Assembly: GCA_002339265.1 (NCBI GenBank)
Contig: DDKG01000048.1
Location: forward strand, 1-11,166
Length of the DNA stretch: 11,166 bases
Direction: 5' to 3'
Source: Massilia sp. UBA2604
Lineage (GTDB): Bacteria > Pseudomonadota > Gammaproteobacteria > Burkholderiales > Burkholderiaceae_D
Part shown: piece by piece, positions 1 to 6,316 of the stretch
How positions within the stretch are numbered: the stretch's first letter is position 1
How the letters are laid out: every line of letters begins with the position of its first letter
Made by a program: the position numbers and the translations under genes
The notes under the pieces: generated by a model
The model's database searches: none
What the model saw: only the letters and a program-made list of their open reading frames with translations
What the model was told of the DNA's origin: nothing

Positions 1-1
1 G

Positions 2-310
2 GCGCAGTACGAAGTGCACGTGGCGAATTACTACTATCGCCGCGGCGCCTTCCTGGCCGCGCTCAATCGCGCCCAGGATGCAGTTGCCAACTACAGCGAC
101 GCGCCGGCGCGCGAGGAAGCGCTGTTCATCATGATGAACAGCTACGACAAGCTCGGCATGCCGCTGCTGCGCGACGATACCCGGCGCGTGTTCTTGCTCA
201 ACTACCCGGACAGCTACTTCCTCAACCCGAATGCGCGCCGCGATGCGCCGTGGTGGAAGTTCTGGGCCAAGAGCGGGCCGAAGCCGTCGCCGAAGGACGC
301 GGTGGAGTAA
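2..310 (+). CDS. bamD: Outer membrane protein assembly factor BamD, C-terminal part (5' end outside window)
   Basis: BamD is a lipoprotein with tetratricopeptide repeats on the periplasmic face of the outer membrane. It is an essential part of the BAM complex that inserts beta-barrel proteins. Only the last 102 codons are seen; the reading frame is open to the window edge, so the signal peptide and lipobox cysteine lie outside. The visible part has the family's C-terminal TPR pattern: a helix with VANYYYRRGAFLAALNRAQ, then EEALFIMMNSYDKLGM, then a DDTRRVF..NYPDS ending typical of BamD, and a short charged tail (WWKFWAKSG). The GTG at 14 is internal, not a start. The gene ends in TAA and is followed by a structured repeat region, then by the convergent yaaA gene. 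Assignment rests on recognition of the conserved C-terminal motifs. Confidence 0.93.
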   Translation, partial: AQYEVHVANYYYRRGAFLAALNRAQDAVANYSDAPAREEALFIMMNSYDKLGMPLLRDDTRRVFLLNYPDSYFLNPNARRDAPWWKFWAKSGPKPSPKDAVE

Positions 311-321
311 GCCAACGGGCT

Positions 322-475
322 GCTCTGGCAAACTTGGGTTCCCGCCTCCGCGGGAACGACGTTCAAGCGTCGCGTGCCGGTTGTAGTTGTAGCTGCATGC
401 TACCTGCACGTCGTTCCTGCCACTGGCAGCAACGACTTCCCGCGTAGGCGGGAACCCAAGCTCGCATGAGCAGTC
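322..475. repeat. Compound palindromic repeat element between bamD and yaaA
   Basis: Two 24-base arms at 333-356 and 437-460 are inverted copies of each other with a single mismatch. Each arm is itself a palindrome: an 8-bp stem 338-345/350-357 on the left and a 7-bp stem 437-443/448-454 on the right (core GTTCCCGCCT.CGCGGGAA). Similarity between the arms continues outward in degraded form to about 322 and 475. The 80 bases between the arms hold more hairpins: 357-361/368-372, 389-393/399-403, and a strong one at 410-421/425-436 with one mismatch. This fits a REP/BIME-like or MITE-like intergenic element. From memory, the GTTCCCGCCTNCGCGGGAAC core is widespread in betaproteobacterial intergenic regions. 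It lies between convergent genes and could end transcription from both sides, but no T-tract is visible. Confidence 0.75.
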
Positions 476-481
476 CGAAAC

Positions 482-1252
482 TTACGCCTCGACCCGCCTC
501 CTGAACACCCAAGCGCGCTCCTTCGAAGCGCTCGGTTCGTACGCATACCCGTCGACGTCGAATTCCTTGAGCTGCTCCGGATCGGTGATCCCATTTTCCG
601 TCGCATAGCGCGCCATCATGCCGCGGGCGCGCTTGGCGAAGAACGAGATGATCTTGTACTGGCCGTTCTTCCAGTCCTGGAACACCGGCTCGATCACCGG
701 CACGTCCAGCAGCTTCGGCTTGACCGACTTGAAGTACTCGGTCGAGGCGAGGTTGACCAGGGCCGTCGACTTCGTCTCGGCCAGCTGGCGGTTCAGCGCC
801 TGGGTGATGGTCTCGCCCCAGAACGCATACAAATCCTTGCCGCGCGGGTTCGCCAGCTTGGTGCCCATCTCGAGACGGTAGGGATGCATCTGGTCCAGTG
901 GACGCAGCAGGCCGTACAGGCCCGACAGGATGCGCACGTGGCGCTGGGCATACTTCAGGCCTTTTGCATCCAGGCTCGGCGCGTCGAAGCCGGTGTACAC
1001 GTCGCCATTGAAGGACATGATCGCCGGACGCGCTTCGGCATGGTCGGGTTCCCAGTGGGCGTAGCGGCCCACGTTGAGGCTTGCCAGCGCATCCGACAGG
1101 TCCATCAATTCGCTGATCCGGGCCGGCGAATAGTCGCGCAGCACCTCGATCAGTTCCGCGGCCTGCGGGATGAAATCGGGCGTGGTATGTTGCTTGGTGG
1201 TCAGGGGCGATTCGAGATCGAGCGACTTGGCGGGGGACAGGACTATCAGCAT
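482..1252 (-). CDS. yaaA: Peroxide stress protein YaaA (UPF0246/DUF328)
   Basis: YaaA limits free intracellular iron and protects against hydrogen peroxide damage in E. coli, where it is OxyR-controlled; its biochemical action is DNA-binding related but not settled. The protein here is 256 residues, close to the E. coli length of about 258. It begins [12 protein letters not shown], the family hallmark. It also carries the conserved segments [39 protein letters not shown] and [14 protein letters not shown] placed the start at the ATG at 1252 because the open frame continues upstream to 1465 only as antisense to the PIN gene, with no family similarity. No strong Shine-Dalgarno is visible. The gene converges on bamD across the palindromic repeat region and is divergent from the PIN-domain gene with only 36 bases between the starts, so its promoter probably overlaps that region. 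Confidence 0.93.
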   Translation of the reverse strand: MLIVLSPAKSLDLESPLTTKQHTTPDFIPQAAELIEVLRDYSPARISELMDLSDALASLNVGRYAHWEPDHAEARPAIMSFNGDVYTGFDAPSLDAKGLKYAQRHVRILSGLYGLLRPLDQMHPYRLEMGTKLANPRGKDLYAFWGETITQALNRQLAETKSTALVNLASTEYFKSVKPKLLDVPVIEPVFQDWKNGQYKIISFFAKRARGMMARYATENGITDPEQLKEFDVDGYAYEPSASKERAWVFRRRVEA

Positions 1253-1288
1253 GAACGACCAGAAAATTTCCGAAAATAAACAGGCACC

Positions 1289-1744
1289 ATGATAACCGTT
1301 CCAGCCAAATCCATCGTCATCGACACCAATGTGCTGCTCGACCTGTTCGTGTTCCACGACCCGCGCTGGGCCGAACTGCTGACCGCCATCGAGACGAAAC
1401 AAGTCGATGCGATCACGCGCGCCGAATGCCGCGACGAATACCTCGCCGTGCTGCGCTACCCGCACCTGCCGCTGGATGAAGCCGGCCGCGAACAGGCGGC
1501 GGCCCGCTTCGACGCCCTGCTGCGCCTGGTCGCGCCGGAGGCGAAACCGATCCGCCTGCCGGTCTGCACCGACCGCGATGACCAGAAATTCATGGAACTG
1601 GCGCGCGACGCCGGCGCCTCGGTCCTGATCAGCAAGGACAAGGCCTTGCTCAAGCTGGGCCGCAAGACGGCGCAGGCCGGCCTGTTCCGCATCATGCTGC
1701 CCGAGGCCTGGCTCAAGGCGCGGGCCGAAGGCACGCTAGAATAA
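1289..1744 (+). CDS. PIN-domain ribonuclease-like protein (putative toxin-type, COG1569-like)
   Basis: The 151-residue product matches the PIN fold used by VapC-like RNases. The first acidic residue sits in [11 protein letters not shown] (D12) and the second is probably E46 in RAECRDE. Others follow in CTDRDDQKF (D95/D97/D98) and near the end in ISKDKALL (D117), so the Mg-binding quartet appears intact. PIN nucleases cut RNA, and in toxin-antitoxin systems they block translation. Its layout suits the family often annotated as 'putative toxin-antitoxin system toxin component, PIN family'. No antitoxin gene is adjacent: upstream is the divergent yaaA after 36 bases, downstream is an aminotransferase 20 bases after the stop. 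The ATG at 1289 is preceded by a weak AGG. A housekeeping RNA-processing role is as likely as a toxin role. Confidence 0.8.
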   Translation: MITVPAKSIVIDTNVLLDLFVFHDPRWAELLTAIETKQVDAITRAECRDEYLAVLRYPHLPLDEAGREQAAARFDALLRLVAPEAKPIRLPVCTDRDDQKFMELARDAGASVLISKDKALLKLGRKTAQAGLFRIMLPEAWLKARAEGTLE

Positions 1745-1764
1745 GCTTTTTGACGGTAGAGCCC

Positions 1765-2922
1765 ATGAGCATTTCTCCCCTGGTTTCCCGCCTGCCCCAA
1801 GTGGGCACCACCGTGTTCACGCAAATGTCGCAGCTCGCGCTCGAACATGACGCCGTCAACCTTGGCCAGGGCTTCCCCGATTTCGCCTGCGATCCAAAGC
1901 TGGTCGACCTGGTCGCCGAGGCGATGCGTGCCGGCCATAACCAGTACGCGCCGATGACCGGCATGCCGGTGCTGCGCCAGGCGATCGCCACCAAGATCGA
2001 GGCGACCTATGGCCACCGCTACGACCCCAACACCGAGATCACCGTCACCGTCGGCGCCAGCCAGGCGATCCATACGGCGATCCTCGCCGTCGTCCATCCA
2101 GGCGACGAGGTGATCGTCATCGAGCCGGCCTACGACTGCTATGCGCCGGCGATCGCGCTGGCCGGCGGCGTGGTGGTGCCGGTGGCGATGCGCTTCGACG
2201 AGGCCGGCTTCAGCGTGCCGTGGGAGTCGGTGGCCGCCGCGGTCACGCCGCGCACGCGCATGATCGTGGTGAATACGCCGCACAACCCGACCGGGACCAT
2301 CCTGCGCCAGGCCGACCTCGATGCGCTGGCGGCGATCGTCGAGGGCACGTCCATCCTGGTATTGTCCGATGAAGTCTACGAGCACATGGTGTACGACGGC
2401 GAGCCGCATGCGTCGGTGTCGCGTCATCCGGTGCTGGCCGAACGCGCCTTCGTGGTGTCGAGCTTCGGCAAGGCCTTCCACGTCACCGGCTGGAAGATCG
2501 GCCACGTGGCCGCGCCCGCGGCCCTGATGGTCGAGTTCCGCAAGGTCCACCAGTACAATGTCTTTTGCGTGACGGCGCCGATGCAGCATGCGATCGCGGC
2601 CTACCTGGAAGACCCGGCGCCATGGCGCGACCTGCCCGCCTTCTACCAGGCCAAGCGCGACCTGTTCCGCGCCGGCCTGGCCGGCTCGCGCTTTACGTTG
2701 CTGCCATCGGATGGGACGTATTTCCAGTGCGTGCGATACGACGCCATCTCCGACCTGTCCGAGGCCGATTTCTCGCGCTGGCTCACCACCGAGATCAAGG
2801 TGGCGGCGATTCCGGTCTCGGCCTTCTACGGCCAGCCGAAGGAATCGCGCGTGGTGCGCTTCTGCTTCGCGAAGAAGGACGAAACGCTGCAACTGGCTTT
2901 GGCGCGTCTCGCGCGCCTGTAG
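1765..2922 (+). CDS. PLP-dependent aminotransferase, methionine aminotransferase (YbdL/MtnE-like) type
   Basis: This is a fold-type I, class I/II aminotransferase of 385 residues. It resembles YbdL-type methionine:oxo-acid transaminases and kynurenine aminotransferase-like enzymes. Landmarks are LGQGFPDF (33-40), YAPMTGMPVLR (61-71), the cofactor phosphate region GASQAI (97-102), NTPHNPTG with N174, SDEVYEH with D202 and Y205, the PLP lysine K236 in SSFGKAFHVTGWKIG, and the carboxylate-binding arginine R365 in VVRFCF. The likely role is transamination of methionine or aromatic amino acids, for example closing the methionine salvage pathway, but substrate cannot be fixed from sequence. A TTG at 1750 is in frame, but I prefer the ATG at 1765 because GGTAGAG lies just upstream and similarity begins there. 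The 20-base spacing suggests co-transcription with the PIN gene, although a TAGAAT hexamer at 1737-1742 could be a separate -10 box. Confidence 0.88.
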   Translation: MSISPLVSRLPQVGTTVFTQMSQLALEHDAVNLGQGFPDFACDPKLVDLVAEAMRAGHNQYAPMTGMPVLRQAIATKIEATYGHRYDPNTEITVTVGASQAIHTAILAVVHPGDEVIVIEPAYDCYAPAIALAGGVVVPVAMRFDEAGFSVPWESVAAAVTPRTRMIVVNTPHNPTGTILRQADLDALAAIVEGTSILVLSDEVYEHMVYDGEPHASVSRHPVLAERAFVVSSFGKAFHVTGWKIGHVAAPAALMVEFRKVHQYNVFCVTAPMQHAIAAYLEDPAPWRDLPAFYQAKRDLFRAGLAGSRFTLLPSDGTYFQCVRYDAISDLSEADFSRWLTTEIKVAAIPVSAFYGQPKESRVVRFCFAKKDETLQLALARLARL

Positions 2923-2925
2923 GGG

Positions 2926-3402
2926 TCAGTAGGCGTGCTGCGGCTTGGTGGCCATCGCCACGATCGCGGCGCCGGCGGCCACGATCAGCGCATCCTCGAT
3001 CAAGCCGCTGCGGGTCTGGCCGATGCGGGCGATCGCCTGCTTGCGGCCGGCCAGGGTCAGGTAGGCCAGCGGCACGGCCGTAGCCACCGCGGCCGCGGCG
3101 CCTGCCTTCTCCCTGCCTTTCGGCGCCAGCGCCGCGCCGGCGATCCCCGCGCTCATGATCCGCGCCAGCAGGCCGAGGAAGACAGTGCGGTCGGGCGCGC
3201 TCTTCATCTTGTCGCCGAACAGCTCGCCGACGCCCATCGCCAGCGCGCCGTATTTGAAGGTCGGGCGGTCCAGCAGGAACAGTTCGCCCGAGGTGCCGCG
3301 GCCGGCCAGGCGCGCGGCGGCGATGGTGGCCATCGGGGTCATCGAACGGGCGCTGGCGACGGCGCCGATCAGGATCGAGGAAAGCAGGTTACGCATAGAC
3401 AT
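2926..3402 (-). CDS. DUF4126 family membrane protein
   Basis: The 158-residue protein is rich in small and hydrophobic residues and fits the DUF4126 family of unknown function. It starts MSMRNLLSSILIGAVASARSM and shows the typical RSMTP motif (19-23). Hydrophobic or glycine/alanine-rich segments lie at about 5-17, 76-93, 103-117 and 138-151, the last preceded by the family-like motif RSGLIEDALIV. These suggest an integral membrane protein. I start at the ATG at 3402 because GGAG lies 9 bases upstream; the open frame extends to 3471 with no similarity, and a second ATG at 3396 is also possible. Its stop is only 3 bases from the stop of the convergent aminotransferase. A 9-bp hairpin lies in its leader. 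Function is not known. Confidence 0.75.
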   Translation of the reverse strand: MSMRNLLSSILIGAVASARSMTPMATIAAARLAGRGTSGELFLLDRPTFKYGALAMGVGELFGDKMKSAPDRTVFLGLLARIMSAGIAGAALAPKGREKAGAAAAVATAVPLAYLTLAGRKQAIARIGQTRSGLIEDALIVAAGAAIVAMATKPQHAY

Positions 3403-3428
3403 ATCGTGGGGCTCCGGTAGGTTGGAAG

Positions 3429-3452
3429 CGGCTCGCATCTGCGTGCGAGCCG
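3429..3452 (-). promoter_or_regulatory. Perfect 9-bp hairpin in the leader of the DUF4126 gene
   Basis: CGGCTCGCA at 3429-3437 pairs with TGCGAGCCG at 3444-3452 around a 6-base loop. It lies 26 bases upstream of the chosen DUF4126 start and beyond the paeA stop. It has no T-tract in either direction. It could be a leader hairpin, an operator or a degenerate terminator for paeA. The structure is seen directly; any role is inference. Confidence 0.4.
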
Positions 3453-3499
3453 GATCACCCCAGACTACCAAAGCGCGCGATATATTGACGCACGGCTCA

Positions 3500-3513
3500 G
3501 CCGCAGGTGCGGC
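3500..3513 (-). terminator. Possible weak terminator hairpin after paeA
   Basis: Just after the paeA stop on the minus strand, GCCGC and GCGGC (3500-3504/3509-3513) form a short stem with a 4-base loop. The run that follows in the direction of transcription is mixed rather than T-rich, so this would be a poor intrinsic terminator. I list it because it is the only compact stem close to the stop. Confidence 0.25.
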
Positions 3514-3534
3514 CGGCGTGTTACAGCCGATCCG

Positions 3535-4866
3535 CTAGTCGGTCAGTGAAGTCACCGACAGCGGCGAGGGGTCGGCGCGTTCCAGGCGCTTCACCAGCAA
3601 CTGGTCGATCCGGTAGTGGTCGACGTCGACCACCTCGAAGCGCATGCCCTCGTGTTCGACGCTGTCGGTCGGCTTGGGCACCTTGCGCAGCATGTACATC
3701 ATGAAGCCGGCCGCCGTCTCGTAGCGCTCCTCCTCGGGCAGGGACTGGATGTCGAGCACCCGCTTCATGTCGGCCACCGGCGTGCTGCCGTCGATCAGCC
3801 ACGAGCCGTCGTCGCGCTGCAAGGTCTGTTGGTCGGCTTCCAGCGGGCTGCCCCAGCGGCCCATGACGGTGACCATGATGTCGCTCAGCGTGATGACGCC
3901 GACCACGAAGGCGTACTCGTTGATGACGATCGCGAAGGTCTCCTTGCTCGAGCGGAAGCGGTCGAGCATTTCGGACAGAGTCAGGGTGTCCGGGATGATC
4001 AGGACCGTGCGGATGGTCAGCTCGCTCAGCTGGAACTTGGCCTGCTTGCTCAGCAGGCGCACCAGGATGTCGCGCGTGTCGACATAGCCGACCACGCGAT
4101 CGATCACGCCGTCGCACACCGGGAACTTCGACAGCGAGTGATTCGCAATCTTCTGGCGGATGCTTTCCTCGGGCTCGGTCAGGTCGAAGAACACCACGTT
4201 CTCGCGGGTCGTCATGGTCGACGTGACGGTGCGCGATTCGAGCTCGAACACGTTCTCGATGAAGTGCTGCTCCTGCTTCTGCAGAACGCCGGCCTGGGCG
4301 CCGGCTTCCACCACGGCCGAGATCTCGTCGAAGGTGATGCGGTCTTCACGCGTCATGTCGACCCCGAACAGGCGGAACAGCATATTGGCGATCTTGTTCA
4401 GCGCCCAGGAAAAAGGCCTGAACAAGCGGATCACGAACAGCACCGGACGGATCACGGCCATCGCCGTGGCTTCGGGCGCGATCATCGCCAGGCGCTTGGG
4501 CATCAGGTCCGAGAACAGCACGAACAGGGTCGTGACGAACACGAACGAGAGGGCGAAGGCCACGTTGTCGCGGCCCGGGCCGCTGTAGAACAGCGACAGC
4601 CACTCCAGGAAGAATGGCCGCAAGGCGCCCTCGCCCAGGATACCGCCAAGGATGGCGATGGCGTTCAGGCCCAGTTGCGAGGCGGCGAAGAAGTCGGCCG
4701 ACTGGGCCTGCAGCGCCATGACCTTGCGGGCGCGCTCATCGCCCGCCTCGGCCAGCAGTTTCAGCTTGATCTTGCGGGCTCCCGCCAGCGCGATCTCGGT
4801 CAGGGAGAGGAAGCCGGCCGCCAGCACCAGCAGCGCCAGGACAGCCAAATGTTCGAACAGATTCAT
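3535..4866 (-). CDS. paeA: Polyamine export protein PaeA (YtfL; DUF21-CBS-CorC/HlyC family)
   Basis: This inner-membrane protein of 443 residues (E. coli YtfL/PaeA is about 447) is built as a DUF21 transmembrane domain (about 1-185), a CBS pair (about 210-335) and a C-terminal CorC_HlyC domain (about 350-430). PaeA exports putrescine and cadaverine and protects against polyamine stress. Compared with the E. coli sequence as I remember it, motifs agree almost word for word: ARKIKLKLLAE.G (30-42), LGLNAIAILGGI (66-77), MIAPEA, AVVEAGA.AGVL.KQE, IENVFELESRTV (203-214), TLTLSE, SWLIDG, YETAAGFMMYMLRK.PK.TDSV and FEVVD.D.YRIDQLLV. That makes PaeA more likely than a generic HlyC/CorC magnesium-efflux paralogue. 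The start is the ATG at 4866; the Shine-Dalgarno is weak. It is preceded by a 106-base gap with a candidate extended -10 promoter, so it is probably its own transcription unit. Confidence 0.9.
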   Translation of the reverse strand: MNLFEHLAVLALLVLAAGFLSLTEIALAGARKIKLKLLAEAGDERARKVMALQAQSADFFAASQLGLNAIAILGGILGEGALRPFFLEWLSLFYSGPGRDNVAFALSFVFVTTLFVLFSDLMPKRLAMIAPEATAMAVIRPVLFVIRLFRPFSWALNKIANMLFRLFGVDMTREDRITFDEISAVVEAGAQAGVLQKQEQHFIENVFELESRTVTSTMTTRENVVFFDLTEPEESIRQKIANHSLSKFPVCDGVIDRVVGYVDTRDILVRLLSKQAKFQLSELTIRTVLIIPDTLTLSEMLDRFRSSKETFAIVINEYAFVVGVITLSDIMVTVMGRWGSPLEADQQTLQRDDGSWLIDGSTPVADMKRVLDIQSLPEEERYETAAGFMMYMLRKVPKPTDSVEHEGMRFEVVDVDHYRIDQLLVKRLERADPSPLSVTSLTD

Positions 4867-4943
4867 GAGACACCCGGGGTTTGTTTTTGGGTCGCTTTGA
4901 CCGGGGAGTTGCGCCCAGGCGTGCGCATCCAGGCAATCATGTC

Positions 4944-4952
4944 ACTTTAGCA
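4944..4952 (-). promoter_or_regulatory. Candidate extended -10 promoter of paeA
   Basis: On the minus strand the sequence reads TGCTAAAGT, matching the extended -10 pattern TGn followed by TAAAGT (4 of 6 to TATAAT). It lies about 78 bases upstream of the paeA start. The -35 region 17 bases further up (GGGCCA) is poor, as can be tolerated with an extended -10. The nine bases CTAAAGTGA are identical to those at the -10 of the SPFH operon promoter. The rest of the 106-base gap holds nothing else I can name. Confidence 0.4.
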
Positions 4953-4972
4953 CATGCCCGGCCGTCTGGCCC

Positions 4973-5734
4973 CTACCCGTCGCGCCGCCGGTCCAGCAGG
5001 ATGTCGAGCATGCGCTCGGGGTTGATCACGAAGTCGTGCATGACCTCGAAATGCTCGGTGTCCTGGTAGCGCACGCGTTCGATGCCGTCGGCCGAACACT
5101 GGTAGACCCAGGCATCCGGATAGGCCATCAGGATCGGCGAGTGGGTCGTGATGATGAACTGGGAATCGTCGTTGGCCAGTTCGTGGATCCGGCTCAGCAG
5201 CGCCAGCTGGCGCTGCGGCGACAGCGCGGCTTCAGGTTCATCGAGCACATAGAAGCCGCGGCCACCGAAGCGGTTCATCACCAGCGCCCAGAACGATTCG
5301 CCGTGCGACTGTTCGTGCAGGGATTTGCCGCCGTACGAATCGATGATGCGCGGCGCGGCGGAGGCTTCGCGATCGAGGTGCTCGATCTCGGTGGCCAGGT
5401 TGAAGAAACTCTCGGCCCGAAAGAAGAAGCCGTCCCTGGGACTTTTGACGCCTTTCGACAGCCGGATGAACTCGTGCAGGCAGGAGTGCGAGCCGCGCGT
5501 GTTGAAGCCGAAGTTCCTGGTGCCGCCCTCCGGATTGAAGCCGTAGGCGACGGCGATCGCTTCCAGCAGCGTCGACTTGCCGGAGCCGTTTTCGCCGACG
5601 ACGAACGTCACCTTCGGATGCAGTTCGAGGATGCCAAGGTGGCGCACGGCGGGCAGGCAGAATGGATAATGGTCGAAGCTCGCGACCTGGTCGGCTTTCA
5701 AGCGCACCTGCGACACGTACTGTTTCGAGATCAT
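4973..5734 (-). CDS. ABC-like AAA family ATPase (AAA_21/COG3910-like)
   Basis: The protein has 253 residues and is a compact soluble ATPase of the SMC/Rad50/ABC-like class. Walker A is GENGSGKST (47-55). An ABC signature-like stretch is QSHGES (142-147), Walker B is FYVLDEPEAALS (161-172), and the H-loop is TTHSP (196-200). There is no room for a coiled-coil insertion or a fused nuclease, so it resembles the stand-alone 'predicted ATPase' group. Cellular role is unknown; such proteins are found both as chromosomal housekeeping genes and as defence components. I chose the ATG at 5734 since AGGA lies 7 bases upstream and the longer frame to 6064 only shadows yciH. It follows yciH by 26 bases on the same strand and is likely the last gene of the SPFH operon. 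Confidence 0.8.
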   Translation of the reverse strand: MISKQYVSQVRLKADQVASFDHYPFCLPAVRHLGILELHPKVTFVVGENGSGKSTLLEAIAVAYGFNPEGGTRNFGFNTRGSHSCLHEFIRLSKGVKSPRDGFFFRAESFFNLATEIEHLDREASAAPRIIDSYGGKSLHEQSHGESFWALVMNRFGGRGFYVLDEPEAALSPQRQLALLSRIHELANDDSQFIITTHSPILMAYPDAWVYQCSADGIERVRYQDTEHFEVMHDFVINPERMLDILLDRRRDG

Positions 5735-5760
5735 GCGCTGGTCCTGTCTGCTGTGGCGGT

Positions 5761-6117
5761 TCAGCCACCCGCCCGTTTCGGCGCGTGTCCCAGCTTCGTC
5801 AGCGTGTCCGTCACCAGGTCGCAATGGTCGCCCTGGATTTCGATCACGCCATCCTTGACGGTGCCGCCCGAACCGCAGGCCGTGCGCAGCTGCTTTCCCA
5901 GCAGCGCCAGCGCGACCGGATCGAGCGCCACGCCCTTCACCAGCGTGACCGTCTTGCCGCCCCGCCCCTTCGACTGGCGCGACACGCGCACGACGCCGTC
6001 GCCGACGATGCGCGGCGTGGCCGAACATGCGCAGGCAGCCACCGGCTGCCGGCATTCGGGGCACATGCGCCCGCTCTCGGTGGAATACACCAGCCCACCG
6101 CTCGCACTACGTTTCAT
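5761..6117 (-). CDS. yciH: Translation initiation factor Sui1 family protein (YciH)
   Basis: YciH is the bacterial relative of eukaryotic eIF1/SUI1. In E. coli it acts on initiation fidelity and is linked to stress-time translation control. This 118-residue protein shows the family landmarks GGLVYSTESGR (7-17), GDGVVRVSRQSKGRGGK (39-55), CGSGGTVKDGVIEIQGDH (81-98) and a C-terminal GG. Compared with E. coli YciH it has an insertion with four cysteines, C19, C22, C29 and C31, likely a small zinc-binding knuckle; this is common in relatives from pseudomonads and betaproteobacteria. The ATG at 6117 lies inside the 3' end of the preceding ribbon-helix-helix gene (11-base overlap) and has GGAGGG at 6122-6127, so translation is probably coupled. 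An in-frame ATG at 6129 is less suitable because that Shine-Dalgarno would sit inside the gene. Confidence 0.92.
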   Translation of the reverse strand: MKRSASGGLVYSTESGRMCPECRQPVAACACSATPRIVGDGVVRVSRQSKGRGGKTVTLVKGVALDPVALALLGKQLRTACGSGGTVKDGVIEIQGDHCDLVTDTLTKLGHAPKRAGG

Positions 6118-6304
6118 CCTGCCCTCCATTGTCCCCGGCCTTCGCATCCCTGACTTTCACGCCGCGGCGGGCCAGGCTCTCGCGCAGCAGGAACTCGATC
6201 TCGGCGTTCACGCTGCGCAGGTCGCGCGCCGCGAGACGCTGCAGTTCCTCCCACAGGGCGGGATCGATCCGCAGGGGGAACGCTTTTTTGCCCGGACTTG
6301 CCAT
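6107..6304 (-). CDS. Small ribbon-helix-helix (Arc-type) protein
   Basis: The 65-residue protein has the MetJ/Arc ribbon-helix-helix layout. A strand KAFPLRID (7-14) is followed by helix A PALWEELQRLAARDL (15-29) and helix B SVNAEIEFLLRESLARRG (31-48), which includes the N.EIE..LRE pattern of Arc-like proteins. A polar tail of about 17 residues follows. Such proteins bind DNA as dimers, with the strand in the major groove. It starts 12 bases after the SPFH stop and overlaps yciH by 11 bases, so it is the second gene of the operon. It could autoregulate by binding the palindrome at 7243-7258. Alternatively, it may be a short Arc-fold protein that works with the SPFH protein without regulating. 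I do not know a demonstrated function. No toxin partner is recognisable next to it. Confidence 0.8.
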   Translation of the reverse strand: MASPGKKAFPLRIDPALWEELQRLAARDLRSVNAEIEFLLRESLARRGVKVRDAKAGDNGGQDET

Positions 6305-6316
6305 GCTGTTTCGCTG

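Noticed and set aside
1456..2892. 478-codon minus-strand open frame antisense to the aminotransferase
   Set aside because: Low-complexity shadow; the plus strand carries all aminotransferase motifs.
3616..4950. 444-codon plus-strand open frame antisense to paeA
   Set aside because: The translation is rich in H, D, Q and R with no family similarity, while the opposite strand encodes a full PaeA.
4867..4972. A metal-responsive (yybP-ykoY type) riboswitch upstream of paeA
   Set aside because: Considered because CorC-like genes can be metal-linked, but the 106-base gap shows no recognisable aptamer stems or motifs.
4973..5734. ATPase as part of an anti-phage defence island
   Set aside because: No nuclease, reverse transcriptase, helicase, phage or mobile genes are nearby; all surrounding genes look like chromosomal core or envelope genes.
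1289..6304. PIN nuclease plus RHH protein as a toxin-antitoxin pair
   Set aside because: They are about 4.5 kb apart on opposite strands in different transcription units; such pairs are normally adjacent.
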